The notes under the pieces are model-generated. The model was not told where the DNA came from, did not search any database, and worked only from the letters and a program-made list of their open reading frames with translations. DNA of 64,000 nucleotides from Hoeflea sp. (GTDB lineage: Bacteria; Pseudomonadota; Alphaproteobacteria; Rhizobiales; Rhizobiaceae), in NCBI GenBank assembly GCA_019084245.1, contig JAHRFE010000007.1, positions 1-64,000 on the forward strand. Direction: 5' to 3'. The position numbers were made by a program, and so were the translations under genes. Every line of letters starts with the position of its first letter. Position 1 is the first letter of the stretch. Below are positions 56,602 to 64,000 of this stretch, one piece after another.

Positions 56602-57747
56602 TCAACCCAGCGCCTGCTCGAGATCCGCGATCAGGTCGCCGGCGTCCTCGATGCCGACGGAGACGCGGATCAGGCTGGGCGGGATGCCGGTGTGCGGCTC
56701 GATGGTGTGGCGGTGCTCGACCAGGCTTTCCACCCCGCCTAAGGAGGTGGCGCGGTGGAACAGCTTGAGCTTTCCGACAACTTTCAGCGCTTCGGCTGCG
56801 CCGCCCTCGACAAGAAAGGACATCAGGCAGCCGAAGCCGCCCTGCATCTGGCGGGCGGCGATATCGTGGCCGGGATGGCTTTCAAGGCCGGGATAATAGA
56901 CGTCGGTCACCTTGGGATGGGCGCTCAGATACTCGGCGATCGCTTGCGCCGAGCGGCTCATGCGCTCGACTCTTAAGGGCAGAGTGCGCATGCCGCGCAA
57001 CAGCAGCCAGGCCTCGAACGGACCGATCACGGCGCCGGCGTCGTGGCGGTCGGCCTTGATGTCGGTCCAGGTTTTCGCGGCCGGCGCAGACGTGGCGAGC
57101 ACGCCGGCCAGCACGTCGGAATGGCCGTTGATGCCCTTGGTGGCCGAGTGCATGACGACGTCACAGCCCAGCTCCAGCGGCCGCTGCAGCACCGGCGTGG
57201 CGGCGGTGGAATCGACCGCCAGCAGCCCGCCGGCCTTGTGCGCGCAATTCGCCGCATGGGCGATGTCGACGGTCTTGAGCCAGGGGTTGGACGGCGTCTC
57301 GATGAACAGAAGATCGGGCTTGTGCGCGGCGCAGGCCGCTTCAAGTGCACCCGCATCGCTGGCGTCGACCTCGTGCAGGCCGATCTTGCGGCGGGCGCAG
57401 AAATCCCTGAGCCATTTGGTGGTGCCCCAGTAGATGCCCGATTGCACCACGATCGTCGCCCCGTTTGGCAATGTCCGGACCAGCGCCGCGATCGCCGCCA
57501 TGCCCGACGGGAACAAGAGCGCCTCCTCGGCGCCCTCGAGCCGCGCCAGCACATTCTCGGTGATGCGGACGATGTCGGAATTGTCGCGCGAATAGATGTT
57601 GTCCGGATTGACCAGCGCGTAATCCTCGTCGCGGACAAAGGTGGTCGAGGGCTGCATCGGCGGCACCACACCGCCCGAGGGCCAGTCGATGACGCCGCCG
57701 GCCTGGGCGGCGATGGTGGAGGGCTTGAGATCGTTGGGGAGCGTCAT
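56602..57747 (-). CDS. PLP-dependent sulfur amino acid enzyme (trans-sulfuration family)
   Basis: A 381-residue Cys/Met metabolism PLP enzyme. The PLP lysine is in HSATKGINGHSDV (about Lys203), and the family pieces YSRDNSD, SGMAAIAALV, ETPSNPWL and HPKVTDVYYPGL are present. It could be a cystathionine gamma-synthase, a beta-lyase or O-acetylhomoserine sulfhydrylase; sequence alone does not decide. It is a minus-strand single gene between a MITE and a carboxymuconolactone-type gene. Confidence 0.88.
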   Translation of the reverse strand: MTLPNDLKPSTIAAQAGGVIDWPSGGVVPPMQPSTTFVRDEDYALVNPDNIYSRDNSDIVRITENVLARLEGAEEALLFPSGMAAIAALVRTLPNGATIVVQSGIYWGTTKWLRDFCARRKIGLHEVDASDAGALEAACAAHKPDLLFIETPSNPWLKTVDIAHAANCAHKAGGLLAVDSTAATPVLQRPLELGCDVVMHSATKGINGHSDVLAGVLATSAPAAKTWTDIKADRHDAGAVIGPFEAWLLLRGMRTLPLRVERMSRSAQAIAEYLSAHPKVTDVYYPGLESHPGHDIAARQMQGGFGCLMSFLVEGGAAEALKVVGKLKLFHRATSLGGVESLVEHRHTIEPHTGIPPSLIRVSVGIEDAGDLIADLEQALG

Positions 57748-57979
57748 GCGAAAACCGTCTTTCCCTGGCTGGCCGCCAGAATGTGGCGCATCTGCGCCCT
57801 GCCTTCGCTGACGTGTTTAGGCACATCGTGATGTCTTTTCAACGGTCGCCCGGGAGATTGCCAGAACTGCGCCAGCCGCCCGTGAAGCTTTCCTGCCTGC
57901 GGCTTGACCGCAATCAAATCCAACCCTCTTTCATGCTGCTACACGGGAGGTCCGAGTTCAGCCGAAAAGGGACAGACGC

Positions 57980-58321
57980 ATGGCCGAGACCAACTGGAAC
58001 AGTTTTATCGATCAGACCAACGACCGCATGGCGGCGCTGCGCAAGGCGATGCCCGAGCAGTCCAGGGGGTTTGCGCAACTGGCGCAGGCGGCGATCGCGC
58101 CTGGTGCTCTCGATTCCAAGACCAAGGAACTGATCGCGCTCGCCATAGGCATCACCGCGCGCTGCGACGGCTGCCTGGCGTTCCATGCCAAGGCGGCGCG
58201 CAAATATGGCGCCACCCGCGAGGAGATCATCGAGACCATCGGCGTCGCGGTCTATATGGGCGGCGGCCCGTCGATGATCTACGGCGCCGAGGCGCTGGAT
58301 GCGTTTGACGCGACCGCATGA
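57980..58321 (+). CDS. Carboxymuconolactone decarboxylase/AhpD-like protein
   Basis: A 113-residue AhpD-like protein. The redox pair is in TARCDGCLAFHAKAA (CxxC with the downstream His), so it is more likely a peroxidase-type AhpD than a ring decarboxylase. RKYGATREEIIETIGVAVYMGGG is the C-terminal helix. GGGACAGACGC precedes the ATG. Confidence 0.87.
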   Translation: MAETNWNSFIDQTNDRMAALRKAMPEQSRGFAQLAQAAIAPGALDSKTKELIALAIGITARCDGCLAFHAKAARKYGATREEIIETIGVAVYMGGGPSMIYGAEALDAFDATA

Positions 58322-58407
58322 TCGAAGCGGTCTCACGGATTTGTGCTGAAGCGTGAGTTGCGAAACGCCGGGCCTGAGCTAGTTATCCCGTGACAGAGGA
58401 GACCACC

Positions 58408-59010
58408 ATGCTCAGATTGCTGCTTTCATCCGCCGTGATAACCCTCGCCCTGACGGCAGTTCCGGCAAGATCCCAGGACACCGGCGTGGCGATCTTCGCC
58501 GGCGGCTGCTTCTGGTGCGTGGAATCGGATTTCGACAAGGTCGAGGGCGTCAGCGAAACGATCTCGGGCTATATCGGCGGCAAGGCGGACAATCCCACCT
58601 ATGAGACCCACACCGCCAATGGCGACCGGGAAGCTGTCCGGATCACCTATGATCCGGCGGTGGTGAGCTATGCGGAGCTGCTCAAGACATTTTTCCGGAC
58701 CGTCGATCCGACCGATGACGGCGGCCAGTTCTGCGACCGCGGCTACAGCTACACCACCGCCGTCTATGCGCTCAATGATGATCAGGCGGCGGCGGCCGAG
58801 GCGGCCAGAAAAGAGGCTGAAACGGTGCTGGGCAAGACCGTGGTGACCCCGATCGAACCATCCGCCACATTCTGGCCGGCGGAAGACTATCATCAGGATT
58901 TCTATGAAAAGAGCGCGGTGCGCTACACCTACTATCGCCGCGCCTGCGGCCGCGACAACGCGGTCAAGGCGCTGTGGGGCGACGAGGCGTTTTACAGCAT
59001 CGAGAAATAG
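58408..59010 (+). CDS. msrA: Peptide-methionine (S)-S-oxide reductase MsrA, exported
   Basis: A 200-residue MsrA with a signal peptide (MLRLLLSSAVITLALTAVPARS). The catalytic cysteine is Cys34 in GGCFWCVE (counted from ATG 58408). It repairs oxidised methionine in the periplasm. A late Cys (RRACGRD) could resolve the sulfenic acid. The GTG at 58390 is an alternative, but the ATG at 58408 gives the better signal peptide. Confidence 0.92.
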   Translation: MLRLLLSSAVITLALTAVPARSQDTGVAIFAGGCFWCVESDFDKVEGVSETISGYIGGKADNPTYETHTANGDREAVRITYDPAVVSYAELLKTFFRTVDPTDDGGQFCDRGYSYTTAVYALNDDQAAAAEAARKEAETVLGKTVVTPIEPSATFWPAEDYHQDFYEKSAVRYTYYRRACGRDNAVKALWGDEAFYSIEK

Positions 59011-59315
59011 CCCGCCATTCCTGCCGGCATCGAGATCGCCTCAACCCGCGGCAAATGCCGGATCTTTCCGCCAGGACTGGACGAATTGCGCAAATCCCTG
59101 CGGACCCCCGGCAAGGCCGCATCCGGGTCCCGGCAGCCAAATCCGCGGGTGACAAAGGCGGGAAGACTGGTGTATGGCGGGGATAATGTTGAATTATCGT
59201 CCCGCTAATATGCGTCAGAGGCCGGTTTGCCTTGCAATTTCCATGCTATGGTCATTTTATGCGGATTAGTGGGGCGAACAGCGAAGCAGATGTTTCGCGA
59301 AACCGGAGCTTGTCT
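59011..59315. other. 305-bp intergenic region before omp19
   Basis: No gene seen. A GATAAT...ATTATC inverted pair near 59182-59198 could be a regulator site; TTGCAA about 59233 with an AT-rich segment 17 bp later is a weak promoter candidate. Confidence 0.5.
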
Positions 59316-59837
59316 ATGAAGATGCACACCTTGCTGGTCGCCGTGGCGGTTGCCGCAGTCCTTGGCGGATGTCAGCGCACGTCCTATAACGGCCTGAACA
59401 CCCAGCAGCAGCCGGCTCCCCTGATGCCTGCCCCGGTTGGCGGCGTTGAATCCGGCCAGCTTGCGCCGCCGATGACGCCGCAGCCCGGCGAGTTTCCCGC
59501 TGCGCCCACCGCCCAGGCCCCGTCGGTGGCGCCGGAGGTGGCCGCCGCCAATGCGCCCGAAGTGACCCGGGAAGCGCTGATCGGCCGCTGGTCGGCAAGC
59601 TCCGGCGGCTCGACCTGCGACGTGTTCCTGTCGCTGACCAAGTGGACCGGCGGCTATCGCGCCGCCTCGCGCGGCTGTGTCGGCAATGCCGCGGCCATCT
59701 CGGCCTGGGACGTGCAGGGCAAGCAGGTGATCCTGTCCGATTCGAGCGGCAACCAGGTTGCGCGGCTCTACCAGTCGGCCAATGAGCGCTATGACGGGTC
59801 GACCTCCGCGGGTCAGCCGATCTCATTGTCGCGCTGA
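59316..59837 (+). CDS. omp19: Omp19-type lipoprotein (protease inhibitor Inh family)
   Basis: A 173-residue lipoprotein. The signal peptide ends in a lipobox LGGC (Cys20 in VAAVLGGC), a Pro-rich linker follows, and the C-terminal half (about 85-173) is an Inh/Omp19 barrel: LIGRWSASSGGSTCDVFLS, RAASRGCVGNAAA and a final GQPISLSR. In Brucella, Omp19 is an outer-membrane protease inhibitor. The Met at 59316 is preferred over the long upstream frame. Confidence 0.88.
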   Translation: MKMHTLLVAVAVAAVLGGCQRTSYNGLNTQQQPAPLMPAPVGGVESGQLAPPMTPQPGEFPAAPTAQAPSVAPEVAAANAPEVTREALIGRWSASSGGSTCDVFLSLTKWTGGYRAASRGCVGNAAAISAWDVQGKQVILSDSSGNQVARLYQSANERYDGSTSAGQPISLSR

Positions 59838-59867
59838 GAACGGGGCGCGGCGCGATAGGCTCCACGC

Positions 59868-61055
59868 ATGAGCTGGAAAAAACTCGACACCGTTGAGAGC
59901 GCCTATGTGGCGCGCGTCGCCAGCGGCGAATTCACCGAGGACCCGGCGCAGGCGCGCCTGGCCCGGCGTCTCGATGTCCTGCTCGACGAGGTCTCCAGCA
60001 AGCGGCTCGCCACCAAGTCGAGCGCGCTCGGCTGGTTGTTCGCGCGCAAGGGGAATTCCAGCAAACCGCCGCGCGGGCTCTATGTCCACGGCGATGTCGG
60101 GCGCGGCAAGACCGTGCTGATGGACATGTTCTATGAAATGGTGCCGGCGCGGCGCAAGCGCCGGGCGCATTTCCACGATTTCATGGCCGATGCCCATGCC
60201 CGGATCCACGCCCATCGCCAGAAGCTCAAGAGCGGCGAGACCAGCGAGGCCGATCCGGTGCCGCCGGTGGCGGAAGAGCTGATCAAGGAAGCCTGGGTGC
60301 TGTGCTTTGACGAGTTCTCGGTCACCGACATTGCCGATGCGATGCTCTTGTCGCGGCTGTTCGAGCAATTGTTCAAACGCGGCTGCGTGCTGGTGGCGAC
60401 CTCCAATGTCGAGCCGTCCGATCTCTACCGCGACGGGCTGAACCGGCAATTGTTCCTGCCCTTCATTGCGCTCTTGAAGAACCATGTCAACATCCTGAGC
60501 CTCGACGCGCGGACGGATTACCGGATGGAGACAACAGCGCGGCTGCCGGTCTATCATCTCTTGGGCGGAGCTGAGGACGAGGGCGAGGACGCCATGGACC
60601 GGGCCTGGGAACGGGTGACCGCGGGCAAGCTTTCAGCGCCTGAGCAACTTCGCGTGCGCGGTCGCGACGTGGCCGTGCCGCTGGCCGGCGCCGGCGCCGC
60701 AAGGTTTTCCTTTGCTGACTTGTGCGAGGCGCCGCTGGGGGCGGCCGATTACGCGGCGATCGCCGCGCGCTATCACACGGTGTTTGTCGACCGGGCGCCG
60801 GTGATGGGCCAGGCCGGCCGCAATGCCGCCAAGCGCTTCATCATCCTGATCGACACGCTGTATGATCGCAAGACCCGGCTGTTCATCTCGGCGGCGGCCG
60901 AACCGGACGCGCTTTATCAGGGGTCGAGCGGGACCGAGAGTTTCGAATTCGCCCGCACCGCCTCGCGGCTCAACGAGATGCAAGGCGCCGCCTATCTCGA
61001 GGCAAGCCGCGCCGGCCAGGCTTCGACTGTGTCGGAAACGCGTCAGGAACTTTGA
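59868..61055 (+). CDS. zapE: Cell division AFG1-like ATPase ZapE
   Basis: A 395-residue AAA+-like ATPase. Walker A is GDVGRGKT (75-82), Walker B is VLCFDEFSVTDI, and the family core is EPDALYQGSSGTESFEFARTASRLNEMQ. ZapE helps Z-ring constriction under stress in E. coli. It starts 31 bp after omp19 and is followed by mdh in the usual order. Confidence 0.93.
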   Translation: MSWKKLDTVESAYVARVASGEFTEDPAQARLARRLDVLLDEVSSKRLATKSSALGWLFARKGNSSKPPRGLYVHGDVGRGKTVLMDMFYEMVPARRKRRAHFHDFMADAHARIHAHRQKLKSGETSEADPVPPVAEELIKEAWVLCFDEFSVTDIADAMLLSRLFEQLFKRGCVLVATSNVEPSDLYRDGLNRQLFLPFIALLKNHVNILSLDARTDYRMETTARLPVYHLLGGAEDEGEDAMDRAWERVTAGKLSAPEQLRVRGRDVAVPLAGAGAARFSFADLCEAPLGAADYAAIAARYHTVFVDRAPVMGQAGRNAAKRFIILIDTLYDRKTRLFISAAAEPDALYQGSSGTESFEFARTASRLNEMQGAAYLEASRAGQASTVSETRQEL

Positions 61056-61194
61056 CGTTTACGTAAGAATTTCAAAACCTAACCGATTGAAAATACTGGT
61101 ATCGAAAGTTTGAGTTGCCAGTTTCCGTGATAACGTCTATGCGAAGTCCCGAAATCGGGGCCGGGCCGCGAGCTTGGGTTCCTCAGCACACTGA

Positions 61195-62175
<981 letters not shown>

Positions 62176-62190
62176 GCGGCCAGGGTTATC

Positions 62191-62218
62191 GAACGGAAGA
62201 CAAACCGGCTTTCCGTTC
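62191..62218 (+). other. Hairpin between mdh and sucC
   Basis: GAACGGAA (62191-62198) pairs with TTCCGTTC (62211-62218), but no T tract follows. It may attenuate or mark RNA processing rather than terminate. Confidence 0.35.
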
Positions 62219-62308
62219 AGACTTGCGTAAGAACATCGGGTTAGAGCGTTATCAGGCTTAACGAAACGTCAAGATGCTCTCGACCGTTCAACCAATCCAG
62301 GAGTTCCC

Positions 62309-63502
62309 ATGAACATCCATGAATACCAGGCCAAGGCACTTCTGAAGTCCTATGGCGCGCCGGTGGCCGACGGGGTCGCCATCTTCTCCGCCGACGAGGC
62401 GGAAGCGGCAGCGAAGACGTTGCCCGGTCCGCTTTATGTGGTCAAGAGCCAGATCCATGCCGGCGGCCGTGGCAAGGGCAAGTTCAAGGAACTCGGTCCC
62501 GACGCCAAGGGCGGCGTGCGGCTGGCGTTTTCGATCGACGAGGCCAAGGCGCATGCCAAGGACATGCTCGGCAACACGCTGGTGACCAAGCAGACCGGCG
62601 ATGCCGGCAAGGTGGTCAACCGGCTTTATATCGAGGACGGCGCCGACATCGAGCGCGAACTCTATCTGTCGATCCTGGTCGACCGCACCGTCGGCCAGGT
62701 GGCCTTCGTGGTCTCCACCGAAGGCGGCATGGACATCGAGGCGGTCGCCCATGACACGCCCGAGAAGATCATCACGGTGGCCATCGATCCGATGGAAGGC
62801 GTCACGAGCGCCGATCTCGCCAAGCTCAACGGCGCGCTGGAACTCAAGGGCGATGCCGCCAAGGATGGCGAGACGCTGTTTCCGATCCTCTACAAGGCCT
62901 TCGTCGAAAAGGACATGGCGCTTCTGGAGGTCAACCCGCTGATCGTCATGAAGACCGGCCGTCTCCGCGTGCTCGACGCCAAGGTGTCGTTCGACAACAA
63001 CGCGCTGTTCCGCCACGCCGACATCGTCGAGCTTCGTGATCTCTCCGAAGAAGACGAGAAGGAAATCGAGGCCTCCAAGCATGACCTCGCCTATGTCGCG
63101 CTCGACGGCAATATCGGCTGCATGGTCAATGGCGCGGGCCTGGCGATGGCGACCATGGACATCATCAAGCTCTATGGCGAGGAGCCGGCGAACTTTCTCG
63201 ATGTCGGCGGCGGCGCATCCAAGGAAAAGGTCACCGCAGCGTTCAAGATCATCACCGCCGACCCGGCCGTCAAGGGCATCCTGGTCAACATCTTCGGCGG
63301 CATCATGAAATGCGATGTCATTGCCGAGGGCGTGGTCGCGGCTGTGAAAGAGGTGGGACTGAAGGTTCCGCTGGTGGTCCGGCTCGAAGGCACCAATGTG
63401 GCGCTCGGCAAGAAGATCATCAACGAAAGCGGCCTCGACGTGATCGCCGCCGACGATCTCGACGACGCGGCGCAGAAGATCGTCAAGGCAATCAGGGGAT
63501 AG
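62309..63502 (+). CDS. sucC: Succinyl-CoA synthetase (ADP-forming) beta subunit SucC
   Basis: A 397-residue ATP-grasp subunit. [19 protein letters not shown] starts the fold, [15 protein letters not shown] binds the nucleotide, and [20 protein letters not shown] with [21 protein letters not shown] is the C-terminal domain. It pairs with SucD to make succinyl-CoA. The usual next gene, sucD, does not follow in intact form. Confidence 0.96.
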   Translation: MNIHEYQAKALLKSYGAPVADGVAIFSADEAEAAAKTLPGPLYVVKSQIHAGGRGKGKFKELGPDAKGGVRLAFSIDEAKAHAKDMLGNTLVTKQTGDAGKVVNRLYIEDGADIERELYLSILVDRTVGQVAFVVSTEGGMDIEAVAHDTPEKIITVAIDPMEGVTSADLAKLNGALELKGDAAKDGETLFPILYKAFVEKDMALLEVNPLIVMKTGRLRVLDAKVSFDNNALFRHADIVELRDLSEEDEKEIEASKHDLAYVALDGNIGCMVNGAGLAMATMDIIKLYGEEPANFLDVGGGASKEKVTAAFKIITADPAVKGILVNIFGGIMKCDVIAEGVVAAVKEVGLKVPLVVRLEGTNVALGKKIINESGLDVIAADDLDDAAQKIVKAIRG

Positions 63503-63505
63503 GGT

Positions 63506-63742
63506 TTGTATCGTGGCCTAACTGTTGCCGTTCTTCTCGCGGTTCTATCAGGTCTCATAGGGCTCCAATTGGCCTTGCCCAATTGCTCCGGCTTGAATGA
63601 AACTGACTGGATTTATTGTCAGGAGAGCGGGATGTTCATCGGACTGCTTCAGATAGGGCTTGTGATGGTTGGCGCGCTCCTGATTGTTTCAGCAATGGTC
63701 TGGCGTCGATTAGCGAATCACAACGTTGAACCGAAAGGATAG
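63506..63742 (+). CDS. Small two-helix membrane protein after sucC
   Basis: A 78-residue frame from TTG at 63506 with two hydrophobic segments (about 6-25 and 44-66) and a short Cys-containing loop between. No family known. Base composition is lower in GC than sucC. The start has only a weak ribosome binding site, so function and start are uncertain. Confidence 0.5.
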   Translation: MYRGLTVAVLLAVLSGLIGLQLALPNCSGLNETDWIYCQESGMFIGLLQIGLVMVGALLIVSAMVWRRLANHNVEPKG

Positions 63743-63751
63743 TCATTTTCG

Positions 63752-63874
63752 ATGTCCATTCTCATCGACAAGTACACCAAGGTCGGTTCAGGCTTGGCCG
63801 GCAACTTTCACACCCGTGGTGACAAGGGGTTTATTTTGACTTTTTCGCCTCCACATAATATGTGTAGCACATAA
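63752..63874 (+). pseudogene. sucD: sucD remnant (N-terminal fragment with small deletions)
   Basis: From ATG at 63752 the sequence reads MSILIDKYTKVGSGLAGNFHT. This aligns with the usual SucD N-terminus (MSILIDKxTKV, then GLTG and FHT), but a few residues around the GLTGKTGT CoA-binding loop are missing, and after about residue 23 it becomes unrelated and stops at 63874. It is therefore a degraded start of sucD. An intact sucD presumably lies beyond the window. Confidence 0.65.
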
Positions 63875-63887
63875 CCCGTGTAAGGCC
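63830..63887 (+). promoter_or_regulatory. Promoter and palindromic operator before an antitoxin-type gene
   Basis: TTTTGA then TAATAT, 16 bp apart, is a possible promoter. CACATA-A-TATGTG (63852-63864) is an exact odd palindrome and TGTGTAGCACA overlaps it, as expected for toxin-antitoxin self-control. AAGG precedes the start codon. Confidence 0.5.
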
Positions 63888-64000
63888 ATGACCAAGAACA
63901 TCACGCTCGCCATCGACGACGACCTGCTCGACAAGGCCCGGGTGCTTGCCGCCATGCGGCGGACAAGCGTCAACGAGATGGTGCGCGGATACCTGGAGCG
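63888..64000 (+). CDS. Antitoxin-like RHH protein (VapB/DUF6364-like), truncated at window edge
   Basis: Thirty-seven codons from ATG at 63888 to the window edge: MTKNITLAIDDDLLDKARVL, then RRTSVNEMVRGYLE. This is the ribbon-helix-helix pattern of VapB-type and DUF6364 antitoxins. A toxin gene is expected to follow beyond the window but is not seen, so the type is uncertain. Confidence 0.65.
   Translation, partial: MTKNITLAIDDDLLDKARVLAAMRRTSVNEMVRGYLE

Overview
The window reads as chromosome of a Rhizobiales alphaproteobacterium, near Rhizobiaceae or Phyllobacteriaceae. This rests on overall high GC, gene order (acnA divergent from ccmABCDG; dapF-mtaB-ftsY-yciB; ffh-chorismate mutase-rpsP-rimM-trmD; sdhCDAB; mdh-sucC), an Omp19-type lipoprotein, DUF2794, DUF982 and DUF1127 proteins, and rhizobial-type palindromic repeats. 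Genus is not resolved; this is inference from gene content, not a search.

Layout. 1-56: start of an IS630-type transposase leaving the left edge. 0.2-7.5 kb: tesA divergent from a YbbA/YbbP-type ABC exporter, a BI-1/YccA membrane protein behind a probable ybhL-type leader RNA, a GNAT acetyltransferase, DUF2794 and DUF1223 proteins. 7.7-14.2 kb: aconitase, then the cytochrome c maturation operon ccmABCDG and a NUDIX hydrolase. 14.3-16.2 kb: an accessory patch with RhuM, a small unknown protein and a HigBA toxin-antitoxin pair that has a clear promoter and operator. 16.3-24.8 kb: MYG1, an ArsR-SRPBCC operon, yciB-ftsY, mtaB-dapF and a Tat-exported metallo-beta-lactamase-fold hydrolase. 25-32 kb: a membrane GGDEF protein, a TPP riboswitch controlling ykoF-thiXZY, and an SLC13 permease. 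32.1-35.0 kb: a ParDE locus whose toxin carries a nonsense codon, GNAT, SMR efflux pump with TetR, and another toxin-antitoxin pair. 35-41.5 kb: ffh, chorismate mutase, rpsP, NYN protein, rimM, trmD, a TauE/SafE permease on the opposite strand, rplS. 41.5-42.9 kb: a repeat-rich stretch without convincing genes. 42.9-52.7 kb: amino-acid ABC transporter genes with an acetyltransferase between them, methyltransferase, LysR, MgtC, leuC, a CHASE4-like GGDEF protein and small proteins. 52.9-63.5 kb: sdhCDAB, a PLP sulfur-amino-acid enzyme, msrA, omp19, zapE, mdh and sucC. 63.5-64 kb: a small membrane protein, an apparent sucD remnant, and the start of an antitoxin gene.

Much of the window serves central metabolism and respiration: AcnA, SdhCDAB, Mdh and SucC are TCA-cycle enzymes, and CcmABCDG exports heme and reduces apocytochrome c thiols. 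Ffh and FtsY are the two SRP-pathway GTPases. RpsP, RimM, TrmD and RplS form the usual translation cluster, here split by a foreign-looking permease gene and repeats.

The most notable observations are a degenerate sucD start beside a toxin-antitoxin-type gene directly after sucC, a ParE toxin stopped by one TAA codon while its antitoxin is intact, a HigB promoter predicted to give a leaderless transcript, an orphan plus-strand hairpin and terminator that may end a small RNA, and a two-copy MITE-like element. I found no CRISPR array, no rRNA or tRNA gene, and no gene cluster that I could defend as a wholly new system.
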